Shown one piece after another: positions 18,822-28,263 of a stretch of 64,000 nt of DNA (position 1 is the first letter of the stretch; each line of letters starts with the position of its first letter). The notes beneath the pieces were generated by a model. The model was not told where the DNA came from. It searched no databases and was given only the letters and a program-made list of their open reading frames with translations. The DNA comes from Paraburkholderia terricola (GTDB taxonomy: Bacteria > Pseudomonadota > Gammaproteobacteria > Burkholderiales > Burkholderiaceae): NCBI RefSeq assembly GCF_900142195.1, contig NZ_FRAB01000004.1, positions 62,001 through 126,000 of the forward strand. Direction: 5' to 3'. A program made the translations under genes and the position numbers.

Positions 18822-19520
18822 TCACTTCACCTCGACCGCCCATTCAACCGCCGCTTGCGCATGCAACGCGGTTGTATCGAACACCGGCAGCACGGAATCT
18901 TCCGGCTTGATCAGCAACGTGATTTCGGTGCAGCCGAGAATCACCGCTTGCGCTCCGCGCGCGGCGAGGTCTTCGATCACACGCTGATACACCTCACGCG
19001 AATCGTCAGTGATCTTGCCGTGACACAGCTCGTCATAAATGATGCGGTGCACGTATGCGCGTCCGGCTTCGTCGGGAACCAGCGTGTCGAGTCCATGACG
19101 CTCGCGCAAGCGGCCGGTGTAAAACGTCTGCTCCATCGTATAGCGTGTGCCGAGCAAACCCACTCGCTCGATGCCCGCGGCGCGCAGTGCCTCGCCGGTC
19201 GGATCGGCAATGTGGAGAAACGGCACCTCGATCGCCTGCTCGATCGATTCATACACGCGATGCATTGTGTTTGTCGCCAGCATCACGAGATCGGCGCCGC
19301 CTCGTTCGAGCCGGCGCGCGGCATCGGCCATCTGCTCGCCGAGCGCGCTCCAGTCGCCGGCGCGCTGGAGCGCTTCGACCGGCGCGAAGTCGACAGTGAG
19401 CATCAGGCTGCGAGCGTTGTGGTGGCCGCCGAGGCGCGCCTTCGCGTGGCGGTTGAGCAGCTTGTAGTATTCGGCGGACGATTCCCAGCTCATCCCGCCG
19501 ATCACACCGATCGTTTTCAT
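18822..19520 (-). CDS. Aspartate/glutamate racemase (YgeA-type)
   Basis: 232 residues of the Asp/Glu/hydantoin racemase family. It starts MKTIGVIGGMSWESS. The two catalytic positions are Thr83 (LATNTMH) and Cys197 (ILGCTEI): the same Thr/Cys pair, at the same numbers, as I recall for the E. coli L-Asp/Glu-specific racemase YgeA, rather than the Cys/Cys pair of ordinary glutamate racemase. It is therefore expected to interconvert acidic amino acid enantiomers with L preference; this is inference. It is cytosolic. It faces the tRNA terminator convergently and is divergent from codA. Confidence 0.88.
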   Translation of the reverse strand: MKTIGVIGGMSWESSAEYYKLLNRHAKARLGGHHNARSLMLTVDFAPVEALQRAGDWSALGEQMADAARRLERGGADLVMLATNTMHRVYESIEQAIEVPFLHIADPTGEALRAAGIERVGLLGTRYTMEQTFYTGRLRERHGLDTLVPDEAGRAYVHRIIYDELCHGKITDDSREVYQRVIEDLAARGAQAVILGCTEITLLIKPEDSVLPVFDTTALHAQAAVEWAVEVK

Positions 19521-19729
19521 CTGCGTGCTCCGTGATTGGATGCATCACGTATGCGTGGACGCGATGCATCGGCCGTTCGAAAAGCGGAGTATAGGCGGGC
19601 ACCGGGCGCGCAGCCGGTACGGATTCGCCGCCGCGCGCCGGTACGGCGGTCTCGCTAAAACGCGCGCAAACGGTTTCTGACGCCGATAGAATCGCTATCA
19701 GTCAACGAGCGGTCAACAGGGAGCGATAC

Positions 19730-21022
19730 ATGGATCTGATCATCCGCCGCGCGATGCTGCCGCGAGGCGCCGCGCCGCAACACACGCAACCGGTCGACAT
19801 CGGCATCGACGCGGGCCGCATCGTTGCCGTCGAACCGAATCTGGTCGCGAGCGCGCGCGAGGAAATCGACGCCGCCGGCTCCCTCGTCACGCCGCCGTTC
19901 GTCGATCCGCATTTCCACATGGATGCGACGCTGTCATACGGCTTGCCGCGCGTGAACGCATCGGGCACCTTGCTGGAAGGCATCGCGGTGTGGGGCGAGC
20001 TGAAGCCGGACCTGACGCAAGAGGCGTTGATCGAACGCGCGCTGCAGTACTGCGACTGGGCCGTCGCGCGCGGGCTGCTGGCGATCCGCAGTCACGTGGA
20101 CGTGTGCGATCCGCGTCTGCTCGCGGTCGAGGCGCTCGTCGAAGTGAAACGCCGTGTCGCGTCGTATCTCGACCTGCAACTGGTGGCCTTTCCGCAAGAC
20201 GGCGTCTTGCGCAGTGCCGGCGCGTTCGAGAACCTCAAGCGCTCGATTGCGATGGGCGTGGACGTGGTCGGCGGGATTCCGCATTTCGAGCGCACGATGG
20301 CCGACGGCGCGCAGTCCGTGCGCATGCTGTGCGAATACGCGGCGGAGCAGGGCTTGCGCGTCGACATGCATTGCGACGAATCGGACGACCCGCTGTCGCG
20401 TCACATCGAAACGCTCGCGGCCGAAACGCATCGGCTCGGCTTGCAAGGGCGCGTCACCGGTTCGCATCTCACCTCGATGCATTCAATGGACAACTACTAC
20501 GTGAGCAAGCTGTTGCCGCTGATCCGCGAAGCGGGTGTCCATGCGATCGCGAACCCGCTGATCAACATCACGTTGCAGGGCCGCAGCGACACCTATCCGA
20601 AACGGCGCGGCATGACCCGTGTGCCGGAGATGATGGCGGCGGGCATCAACGTGGCGTTCGGCCACGACTGCGTGATGGATCCGTGGTACAGCCTGGGCTC
20701 GGGGGACATGCTCGAAGTCGCGCACATGGGCCTGCACGTCGCGCAGATGACGGGCGTCGACGGCATGCAGGCGTGTTTCGATGCGGTCACGGTGAACGCC
20801 GCGCGGATTCTCGGGCTGGAAGGCTATGGCGTAGCGCCGGGCTGCGCGGCCAATCTCGTGCTGCTCGACGCGCGCGATCCGGTCGAAGCGATCCGTCTGC
20901 GGGCGGCACGCCTTGCCGTGGTGAGCCGCGGCAAGGTGGTGAGCCGGGCGCCCGCCGCGCGCGCCGCGTTGTCACTGGCGGGGCGTCCTTCGGAAGTGGA
21001 CTTCAAGCTGCATCGGGGTTAG
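19730..21022 (+). CDS. codA: Cytosine deaminase
   Basis: 430 residues, co-linear with E. coli CodA (427). Metal ligands appear as PHFHMD, then HCDESDD, SHLTSMHSMDNYY and FGHDCVMDPWY; ITLQGRSDTYPKRRGMTRV is highly characteristic. It deaminates cytosine to uracil with a metal centre in the cytosol (pyrimidine salvage). No cytosine permease gene (codB) lies next to it. Start ATG is preceded by AGGGAGCGATAC. A short dyad GATAG-N5-CTATC lies at 19685-19699 in the promoter region. Confidence 0.93.
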   Translation: MDLIIRRAMLPRGAAPQHTQPVDIGIDAGRIVAVEPNLVASAREEIDAAGSLVTPPFVDPHFHMDATLSYGLPRVNASGTLLEGIAVWGELKPDLTQEALIERALQYCDWAVARGLLAIRSHVDVCDPRLLAVEALVEVKRRVASYLDLQLVAFPQDGVLRSAGAFENLKRSIAMGVDVVGGIPHFERTMADGAQSVRMLCEYAAEQGLRVDMHCDESDDPLSRHIETLAAETHRLGLQGRVTGSHLTSMHSMDNYYVSKLLPLIREAGVHAIANPLINITLQGRSDTYPKRRGMTRVPEMMAAGINVAFGHDCVMDPWYSLGSGDMLEVAHMGLHVAQMTGVDGMQACFDAVTVNAARILGLEGYGVAPGCAANLVLLDARDPVEAIRLRAARLAVVSRGKVVSRAPAARAALSLAGRPSEVDFKLHRG

Positions 21023-21063
21023 CCCCGCCGCACAGCGCAACGCAGGCGCTGCCGGCGCGCACG

Positions 21064-21103
21064 AAAAAGCCGGTGCTTGCTCACGCAAGTCACCGGCTTT
21101 CTT
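21064..21103. terminator. Bidirectional terminator between codA and prlC
   Basis: AAAGCCGGTG (21066-21075) pairs with CACCGGCTTT (21091-21100), with an inner CTTGC/GCAAG extension. A run of A lies before and T-rich sequence after, so it can stop both convergent genes. Confidence 0.85.
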
Positions 21104-21146
21104 ATCGGTGCAACGCCAACGCGCCGACGGATGCTTCAACGCAAGA

Positions 21147-23255
21147 TCAATGCGCCGCGGCGGGCGTCATGCCGTTGTGCCGCAACAAGGCGTCGATGCT
21201 CGGCTCGCGGCCGCGGAACGCCTTGAACGATTCCATCGCCGGACGGCTGCCGCCCACTTCGAGAATCTCCTTGCGATAGCGCATGCCCGTTGCCTGATCG
21301 AGCACGCTGCCGCTCGCGGCTTGCGCCGCTTCCTCGAACGCGGCGTAGGCATCGGCGGACAACACTTCGGCCCACTTGTAGCTGTAGTAGCCCGCTGCAT
21401 AACCGCCCGCGAAAATATGGCTGAACGTATTCGGCCAACGCGAGAACGGCGCTTGCGGCACGACATGAAAACGCTCGTTGATCTCGCTCGCGAGTTCGGT
21501 GGCGTTCTTCGTGCCGGCCGCGTCGAAACCGGTATGCAGTTGCATGTCGAACATCGAGAACACGATCTGCCGCAGCGTGCCGAGACCGCTCTGGAAATTC
21601 TTCGCGGCGAGCATCTTGTCGAACAGCTCGCGCGGCAGCGGCCTGGCCGTCTCGACGTGCGAAGTCATGTCGCCCAGCACGTCCCACTCCCAGCAGAAGT
21701 TCTCCATGAATTGCGACGGCAGTTCGACCGCGTCCCACTCGACGCCGTTGATGCCCGACACGCCCAGTTCATCGACGCGCGTGAGCATGTGATGCAAGCC
21801 GTGGCCGAATTCGTGGAACAGCGTGATGACTTCGTCGTGCGTGAAACAGGCGGGCTTGCCGCCGACCGGCGCCGAGAAGTTGCAGGTCAGATACGCCACC
21901 GGCGTTTGCACGCCGCCGTGCGCGTGCTTGTGACGCCCGCGCGCGTCGTCCATCCATGCGCCGCCGCGTTTGCCTTCGCGTGCGTACAGGTCGAGGTAGA
22001 ACTGCGCGACGAGGCCGCCGTCCTGATTCTCGACGCGGAAAAAGCGCACGTCGGGATGCCATACGGCCGCTTCGTCGCGACGGATGCGCACGCCGAACAG
22101 CGTTTCCGTGACCTTGAAAAGACCCTTGAACACGGTGTCTTCGGGGAAGTACTGTTTGACTTCGTTTTCCGAAAACGAATAGCGCTTCTGACGCAGGCGT
22201 TCAGCCGCAAACGTCATGTCCCACGGTTGCAGTTCAGTCATGCCGAGTTCGTTGGCGGCGAATTCGCGCAACTCTTTCCAGTCCTGTTCGGCATGCGGGC
22301 GAGCGCGCACGGCGAGGTCTTCGAGGAAGGCCATCACCTGCGCGGGCGATTCGGCCATTTTCGGTGCGAGCGAGACCTCGGCGAAGTTGTTGTAGCCGAG
22401 CATGCGCGCTTCTTCCGCGCGCAGCTGTAGCTGTTCGGCTAGCACGGCGGTGTTGTCCCACTCGGGCTTGCCGTTGCCGTATTGCGAACCGAGTTCGGAG
22501 GCGCGCGTCACGTAGGCGCGATACACCGCCTCGCGCATTGCGCGATTTTCCGAGTACTGCATCACCGGAAAATACGAGGGGAAGTGCAGCGTGAATTTGT
22601 AGCCGGTTTTGCCTTCGCGTTCGGCGGCTTCCTTCGCGGCTTCGATCACGTCTTCCGGCAGACCGGCCAGTTGCGCTTCATCGCCAGCCTCGACGACGTA
22701 GGCATACGCGTTGGTCGCATCGAGCACATGATCGGAAAACGCCTTCGAGAGCGCCGCCTGGCGCTCCTGCAATTCGGCGAAGCGCGGCTTCTGATCTTCC
22801 GGCAATTCCGCGCCGGACAAACGGAAATCGCGCAGCGCATTGCCGAGGATTTTCTTGCGCTCGCCGGTGAGCGAGACGAAATCGCTGCTGGCGTGCAATG
22901 CCTTGTACTTCTCATAGAGCGCGAGATTCTGTCCGACGCTCGACCAGAATTCCGTGACGCGTGGCAGGTTTTCTCCGTACACCGCGCGCAGTTCCGGCGT
23001 ATCGGCGACGGCGTTCAAATGGCCCACCACGCTCCAGGCGCGCGACAGCGGTTCGGTGGCGCGTTCGACCGGCTCGACCACGTCGGCCCACGAGGCGGGG
23101 GTGATCGGTTGGGCGGCGCGCTCGACGGCGGCGGCCGCGTCGGCGAGCAGCACATCGAGGGCGGGCGTCACGTGTTCGGGGCGGATTTCGCCAAAGCGCG
23201 GCAGGTCGGAGAAATCGAGGAGCGGATTGTCGTGATTCGAGGCGGTAGTGGACAT
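21147..23255 (-). CDS. prlC: Oligopeptidase A (M3 zinc metallopeptidase)
   Basis: 702 residues from ATG at 23255 (MSTTASNHDNPLLDFSDLPR), chosen for AGGAAG just upstream and the conserved NPLL start; an upstream extension to 23372 has no support. Zinc motif HEFGH at residues 481-485 with a downstream Glu (GVEWDAVELPSQFMEN). Cytosolic; it degrades small peptides such as cleaved signal peptides. It follows folD on the same strand after 210 bp that contain a 12-bp tandem repeat (GCCCCGATAA at 23319-23328 and 23331-23340). Confidence 0.95.
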   Translation of the reverse strand: MSTTASNHDNPLLDFSDLPRFGEIRPEHVTPALDVLLADAAAAVERAAQPITPASWADVVEPVERATEPLSRAWSVVGHLNAVADTPELRAVYGENLPRVTEFWSSVGQNLALYEKYKALHASSDFVSLTGERKKILGNALRDFRLSGAELPEDQKPRFAELQERQAALSKAFSDHVLDATNAYAYVVEAGDEAQLAGLPEDVIEAAKEAAEREGKTGYKFTLHFPSYFPVMQYSENRAMREAVYRAYVTRASELGSQYGNGKPEWDNTAVLAEQLQLRAEEARMLGYNNFAEVSLAPKMAESPAQVMAFLEDLAVRARPHAEQDWKELREFAANELGMTELQPWDMTFAAERLRQKRYSFSENEVKQYFPEDTVFKGLFKVTETLFGVRIRRDEAAVWHPDVRFFRVENQDGGLVAQFYLDLYAREGKRGGAWMDDARGRHKHAHGGVQTPVAYLTCNFSAPVGGKPACFTHDEVITLFHEFGHGLHHMLTRVDELGVSGINGVEWDAVELPSQFMENFCWEWDVLGDMTSHVETARPLPRELFDKMLAAKNFQSGLGTLRQIVFSMFDMQLHTGFDAAGTKNATELASEINERFHVVPQAPFSRWPNTFSHIFAGGYAAGYYSYKWAEVLSADAYAAFEEAAQAASGSVLDQATGMRYRKEILEVGGSRPAMESFKAFRGREPSIDALLRHNGMTPAAAH

Positions 23256-23465
23256 GAGGCTTCCTGTCTGACGCGGGTGAACGGGGTAATCGGGGCGCTT
23301 CGACGGGCGCGCGACGACGCCCCGATAAGCGCCCCGATAAGACCGGATAAAGACATTATTGGGGCAGGACACGCCGATTCCAATCCGTCGGCAGACAAAT
23401 TATCAGATGTCGCGGTTCCGCGCGCGAGAGGAGTATGGGCGGCGCAACGCGCCGTTGGGGCTTGA

Positions 23466-24326
23466 TTACGCCGTTGCGGCCGCTTCGCGCTCGGCGGCTT
23501 CGATCGTGTTGACGAGCAGCATCGTGATGGTCATCGGGCCGACGCCGCCCGGTACCGGCGTGATGTAGCCGGCCACTTCCTTGACGCCCGCGAAGTCGAC
23601 GTCGCCGCACAGCTTGCCGGCTTCGTCGCGATTCATGCCGACGTCGATCACCGCGGCGCCCGGCTTCACCATCTCCGCGGTGAGAATGTTGCGAAGCCCG
23701 GTGGCGGCGACCACCACGTCGGCGTTGCGCGTGTGCGCGGCCAGATCGCGCGTCTTGCTGTGGCAGATCGTGACGGTCGCGCCGGCTTCGAGCAGCAGCA
23801 GCGCCATCGGCTTGCCGACGATGTTCGAGCGGCCGATCACGACAGCATTGGCGCCCTGCAGCGGAATCTGGTACGCGGCCAGCATCTTCATCACGCCATA
23901 CGGCGTGCACGGGCGGAACAGCGGCTGGCCGGTCAGCAGCGCGCCGGCATTGGCGACGTGAAAGCCGTCGACGTCCTTCTCGGGCGCGATCGCCTCGATC
24001 ACCTTATGGCTGTCGATATGCGGCGGCAGCGGCAATTGCACCAGAATGCCGTGGATGCGCGGATCGCGGTTCAGTTCGTCGATGCGCGCGAGCAGATCGG
24101 CTTCGGGCAAGTCGGCCGGATAGCGGTCGAACGACGAGCCGAGACCGTTGTCGTGGCACGCCTTCACCTTGTTGCGCACATACACTTCGCTGGCCGGATT
24201 CGCGCCCACCAGCACCACCGCGAGGCCCGGCTGATGGCCGCGGGCGGTGAGGGCGGCGGCGCGCGCGGCGACGTCGGCGCGCAGGGTCTTGGAAAGGGCT
24301 AGGCCGTCGATCAGTTTGGCAGTCAT
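23466..24326 (-). CDS. folD: Bifunctional methylenetetrahydrofolate dehydrogenase/cyclohydrolase
   Basis: 286 residues from ATG at 24326 ([13 protein letters not shown]); the frame is open further upstream, but the family starts here. It converts 5,10-methylene-THF to 10-formyl-THF with NADP in the cytosol. Catalytic Tyr/Lys lie in [12 protein letters not shown], with [18 protein letters not shown], the Rossmann motif [11 protein letters not shown] and the C-terminal [11 protein letters not shown]. Length is normal. Confidence 0.97.
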   Translation of the reverse strand: MTAKLIDGLALSKTLRADVAARAAALTARGHQPGLAVVLVGANPASEVYVRNKVKACHDNGLGSSFDRYPADLPEADLLARIDELNRDPRIHGILVQLPLPPHIDSHKVIEAIAPEKDVDGFHVANAGALLTGQPLFRPCTPYGVMKMLAAYQIPLQGANAVVIGRSNIVGKPMALLLLEAGATVTICHSKTRDLAAHTRNADVVVAATGLRNILTAEMVKPGAAVIDVGMNRDEAGKLCGDVDFAGVKEVAGYITPVPGGVGPMTITMLLVNTIEAAEREAAATA

Positions 24327-24830
24327 GGTCGGTCGAGATGGGCAGTTTGGAAAGCGGGCGGGGCGCGTACGTCGATGGCGCTTTTCAACCGGAACGGGTC
24401 GGCACGTGAAAAGCGCGCGGCGCGAATCGGCGATAAGCAGCGCTGCAAAGTCCGACATTATACCGACCCGCATGACGAGCCACAGGGCGATTCCGGCTCG
24501 CGCGAGAGCGCCGCCCTTCCCGTGGCACGGCCGTTGCGTGCGAGGACGAGCGCTGCGCCGATATCCGCGTTGAGCGGCGGCACGGACGCGCGCCGCACTG
24601 CTCGCCCGTGCGGCGGGATGGAGCGCGATGGGAGCGATCGGCGAGTGTGCGCAAACGGGCCAACGAGCAACACACGGCCAAGGCGTACCCGGAATCAACG
24701 AGCCGCTCGGGCAAAGGCAGAGGGAAAACAGAAGGAAACAGAAGGGAAACGGGGGCGAAGCGGGCCGGACTCGTCGACAGTCCGGCCGTTGAAACTCGAA
24801 AACGCCTGGCGGGGAGGCCGCCTGTCGCGC
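24327..24830. other. Gene-free gap between the response-regulator gene and folD
   Basis: 504 bp in which I support no gene. It should carry the folD promoter and the 3' end of the two-component operon. A perfect 9-bp hairpin GGCCGGACT/AGTCCGGCC lies at 24763-24787, about 45 nt after the response-regulator stop, but no T run follows on either strand. Next to it is a purine-rich run of GGAAACAGA units (24718-24755). Confidence 0.6.
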
Positions 24831-25475
24831 TTATTGTGCTTGCTGCGGCTTGTTCGACAACGCCAGTCGCAGCAGATCCGCGACGGTGTTGACGTTGAGT
24901 TTTTCCATGATGTTCGCGCGGTGCGCCTCGACCGTCTTGATGCTGATGCCGAGGTCGTCGGCGATCTGCTTGTTCAGGCGGCCGGCGATGATGCGCTCCA
25001 GCACCTGATGCTCGCGCGCGGTCAGCTTGCCCAGCCGTTCGGCGGCGGCGCGCTGTTGCTGCACGCTGGTGCTTTCGCTGCGCGCCTTGTCGAGCATGCG
25101 CTCGACCAGCTTGCGCAACTCGGCTTCGTCGAACGGTTTTTCGATGAAGTCCATCGCGCCTTTCTTCATCGTCGAGACCGCCATCGGCACGTCGCCATGG
25201 CCCGTCACGAAGATGATCGGCAGCGAGGCGTTGTCGGCGATCAGGCGTTCCTGCAACTCGAGTCCGCTCATGCCGGACATCCGCACGTCGAGAATCAGGC
25301 ACGCGATCTGGCCGGGGTGCTGATGCGGCTGCCAGGCGTCGATGAACTGCTCGGCGCTGGAGAAGCATTGCACGCGGTAGCCGTTCGCCTCCAGCAGCCA
25401 GCGCAGCGAATCTCGCACGGCCTCGTCGTCGTCGACGACAAAGACTGTTTCCTGTGTGGTGACTGGGCTGTTCAT
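24831..25475 (-). CDS. FixJ/NarL-type response regulator (LuxR HTH)
   Basis: 214 residues. Receiver domain at 9-125 (VFVVDDDEAVRDSLRWLL; phosphoacceptor Asp in LILDVRMSGMSG; VTGHGDVPMAV with the conserved Thr; KPFDE with the conserved Lys). C-terminal LuxR helix-turn-helix with LTAREHQVLERI and NKQIADDLGISIKTVEAHRA. The whole order is FixJ-like. Its start overlaps the kinase stop by 4 bp, so translation is coupled. Targets are unknown; the pyruvate dehydrogenase operon next door is the first candidate. Confidence 0.93.
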   Translation of the reverse strand: MNSPVTTQETVFVVDDDEAVRDSLRWLLEANGYRVQCFSSAEQFIDAWQPHQHPGQIACLILDVRMSGMSGLELQERLIADNASLPIIFVTGHGDVPMAVSTMKKGAMDFIEKPFDEAELRKLVERMLDKARSESTSVQQQRAAAERLGKLTAREHQVLERIIAGRLNKQIADDLGISIKTVEAHRANIMEKLNVNTVADLLRLALSNKPQQAQ

Positions 25476-27988
25476 AGCTCTCCCGTAACGGTTTGTGGTG
25501 TCGGCGCCTGTGACCCGCCGTTGCTCGGGCCGTCAGGCTCTCCAATGGGCAGACTGCAATGGAACGTGGCGCCCGTGATGTGGCCGTCGGACTCGACGTT
25601 GTTCACCACCCACAGACGGCCGCGATGCGATTCAATAATCGAACGGCAAATGTTCAACCCCATGCCCATACCGTCGGACTTGGTGCTGTAAAACGGTTCA
25701 AACAGACGCTCGGCCGTTGCTTCGTCGACACCCGGCCCCTGGTCGACCACGCTGATTCTGACAAAGCCGCCTTCCAGCCGCACGACCACGCGAATCACCG
25801 GATCGACGGCGTCGGGGCGTGCCTCGTGCATGGCTTCGGCGCCGTTCTTCAGCAGGTTGACCAGCACCTGCTCGATCAGCACTGGATCGACGTAGATCAC
25901 CGGCAGGCGCGAACGCAAATCCGTGACGATGCGAATGCGGCGCTTCCTCGCCTCGAGTTCGGCCAGACCCACGGCATCCGCGACGATATCGGCCACGCGC
26001 GTGGCCTGCCGCTTCGGCTCGCTGCGTTTGACGAACTCGCGAATGCGCTTGATGATCATGCCCGCCCGCACCGCCTGCTGCGCGGTTTTTTCAAGCACGG
26101 GCAAGAGATTATCAGGCGTCGTTCGACCGGATTTAACCAGTGCAACGGTTCCCGAGCAATAGTTATTGATCGCGGCGAGCGGCTGGTTCAGTTCGTGCGC
26201 GAGCGAGGAGGCCATTTCGCCCATCGTCATCAGACGGCTGGTGAACTGCAGCTTCTCGTCCTGCTGGCGCGACAGTTCCTGAGCCTGCTTGCGCGTGGTG
26301 ATGTCGGTCGCGATCTGCATCTGCGCGAGATGGCCGTCCACCCACTGAATGTACTGGCGGCGCACCTCGAACCATTTCTGGATGCTTTGCACGTAGATTT
26401 CCTGCGCGTCGGCGGTGCTTTCGGTCAGCGCCGCGGCGGGCAGACCGGCATAGGTGTCCACCATGTCGATCGAATCGGACGACGCCTGCGAGCTATCGAA
26501 GCCGCCGCCCGCCAATTCCAGATGACCGTCCGGGCGAATGCCGAAGAGATGCCGGTAGTAGCGGTTGGCGAACAGCAGTTCGGCCTCGTCGGCGGCCAGC
26601 ACGGACACCGCGGCGTCGAGGCTTTCCAGGACCGTGGTGAAGCGCTCGTGCGCGGCGGCGAGTTCCTCGCGCGCGCGCTTCGGTTCGGTGATGTCGGTCA
26701 TCGACGACATCCAGCCGGTTTGACGGCCCGAACTGTCGATCAGCGGCGACACGTACAGGCGCGCATGGAACAGCGAACCGTCCTTGCGGCGCACCCGCAG
26801 TTCGAAACCCGAGGAGGGCGCCTTGCCGCGCAGCGTCATGTCGAGCTGGCGCTGCATTTCCGGATACGCGTCGCGCGGCCAGTAGGCGAACGGCGCGGTC
26901 TTGCCGACCAGATCGCTTTCGTCCCAGCCGGTCATGCGGCAAAACGCCGGATTGACGTGAGTAATGCGGCCATGCATGTCGAGCACGCGCATGCCGATCA
27001 GCACCGAGTTTTCCATCGCACGGCGAAAGAAGGCTTCGGCGTACAGCGCCTGCTGCGCTTCGAAACGTTGCCGCGTGTGTTTCCACAGGCTCCACAAACT
27101 CCACAGCACGAAGCACGACAGGCCCGCCACCAGCCAGACCAGCGTGTTGTTGGTGAAGTTGGTCATCTGCGGGAACGCGTACACGCGCACCGAGACGCCC
27201 TGGCCCGGCGGATCGAGCGGCAGATCGTAGAACATGTCGCGCGGCAGGCGCGGGCGGGTCGACGTGGTGGTCAACTCGCGGTTGTTCACGTCGATGATCG
27301 AGATCTTGTACTTGGCGGACAGCTCAGGCGGAATGTCGTGCTTCAGGATGCCTTCCACCGAAAACACGGCGGCGACGGTGCCGAGAAACTCGCGGTCGCG
27401 GAACACCGGCGTTTGCAGCGTGATGTAGCCGTTGCCCAGGTCGTCGTAGATCAACGGCGAGTACACCTGGCGGCGCGTGCTGCGCGCCTCGGCAAACGCG
27501 GCTTTCACGGCCTCGTCCATCTGCGAGTCGTTCGGCTTGGCGAGGCGCTGGCCGAACACCGGCAGCGCGGTATTGGGCCAGCGCGGCTGCTGCTGGCTCG
27601 TGTACCAGTTCATGTAGAGGATCTCGGGATGCCCCTGCATGATGTCCGTGGTGGACACCTGGAACGAATGCGGGTCGCCGTGGCCGGCGACGAGGTCGCG
27701 CGCGAGCGCCTGGATCTGTTCCTGCGCGCCGGTCATGGAAAGGCGGATCTGCTGCTGCGCCCATGCGACGTTACGGTAAAGCGTGTCTTCCTGCTGCTGT
27801 TGCTCGCGCCGGTTCAAACTCCACAGAATCAGGCTCATGACGACCAGAAAAACGAGGATCGACAGAAGCGGCGTGAGCAAATAGGAATTCGACCACCATG
27901 GTCCATGGTGCCAGCGGGAGGACGGCGTCGAATCCGCCGAATGACCGGCGGTGCGCGCCGAGCGTGCGAAAAGCCGTTCGGTCAACAT
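25472..27988 (-). CDS. Membrane-bound PAS sensor histidine kinase (FixL/DctB-like)
   Basis: 838 residues from ATG at 27988 (MLTERLFARS); ATG at 27997 and 28048 are alternatives, and none has a strong ribosome site. A membrane segment at about 35-60 (LLSILVFLVVMSLILW), an extracytoplasmic sensor of about 230 residues, a second membrane segment (LVWLVAGLSCFVLWSLW), then two PAS domains, a dimerisation helix with phosphoacceptor His in SLAHELNQPLAAINNYC, and an ATPase domain (NLLKNGAEAM, DQGPGV, GMGMGLNI). The ligand probably binds outside. No heme-binding FixL signature is evident. Divergent from aceE with about 275 bp between starts. Confidence 0.92.
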   Translation of the reverse strand: MLTERLFARSARTAGHSADSTPSSRWHHGPWWSNSYLLTPLLSILVFLVVMSLILWSLNRREQQQQEDTLYRNVAWAQQQIRLSMTGAQEQIQALARDLVAGHGDPHSFQVSTTDIMQGHPEILYMNWYTSQQQPRWPNTALPVFGQRLAKPNDSQMDEAVKAAFAEARSTRRQVYSPLIYDDLGNGYITLQTPVFRDREFLGTVAAVFSVEGILKHDIPPELSAKYKISIIDVNNRELTTTSTRPRLPRDMFYDLPLDPPGQGVSVRVYAFPQMTNFTNNTLVWLVAGLSCFVLWSLWSLWKHTRQRFEAQQALYAEAFFRRAMENSVLIGMRVLDMHGRITHVNPAFCRMTGWDESDLVGKTAPFAYWPRDAYPEMQRQLDMTLRGKAPSSGFELRVRRKDGSLFHARLYVSPLIDSSGRQTGWMSSMTDITEPKRAREELAAAHERFTTVLESLDAAVSVLAADEAELLFANRYYRHLFGIRPDGHLELAGGGFDSSQASSDSIDMVDTYAGLPAAALTESTADAQEIYVQSIQKWFEVRRQYIQWVDGHLAQMQIATDITTRKQAQELSRQQDEKLQFTSRLMTMGEMASSLAHELNQPLAAINNYCSGTVALVKSGRTTPDNLLPVLEKTAQQAVRAGMIIKRIREFVKRSEPKRQATRVADIVADAVGLAELEARKRRIRIVTDLRSRLPVIYVDPVLIEQVLVNLLKNGAEAMHEARPDAVDPVIRVVVRLEGGFVRISVVDQGPGVDEATAERLFEPFYSTKSDGMGMGLNICRSIIESHRGRLWVVNNVESDGHITGATFHCSLPIGEPDGPSNGGSQAPTPQTVTGEL

Positions 27989-28157
27989 GCGTGGCATTGT
28001 AGCGCAGCGCGTCGCTCGTAAATGGCGCAAAAAAGCGCGGAAACTCACGTTAATCGGAGCAAACTAGCCGGCGTATCCGTCGATCGGCAGTCAAATCAGG
28101 TTGCGCCGCAGCAATTTTCCGCATTGTGAGAATCGATCTCGCAATTCGAAAATTTTG

Positions 28158-28187
28158 TTGCGCGGACGTCGGGACCCTTATTACAAT
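28158..28187 (+). promoter_or_regulatory. Candidate sigma-70 promoter of the aceE-aceF-lpd operon
   Basis: TTGCGC (28158-28163), 18-nt spacer, TACAAT (28182-28187). Predicted start near 28194, giving a leader of about 70 nt. Confidence 0.55.
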
Positions 28188-28263
28188 CGGCCGAAGCTGC
28201 CGCGGCCGTGCTTCGTCCGCGTCGTCTGTCCAAAGAGCGTTCCTCTATATCCAGGAGACGAGC

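Noticed and set aside
24763..24787. Perfect hairpin after the response regulator as a terminator
   Set aside because: No T run on either strand; kept only as a note in the gap entry.
25559..28021. An 820-codon open frame on the plus strand opposite the sensor kinase
   Set aside because: Same antisense artefact: low-complexity Arg/His/Gly composition and no domain, while the minus strand encodes a full kinase.
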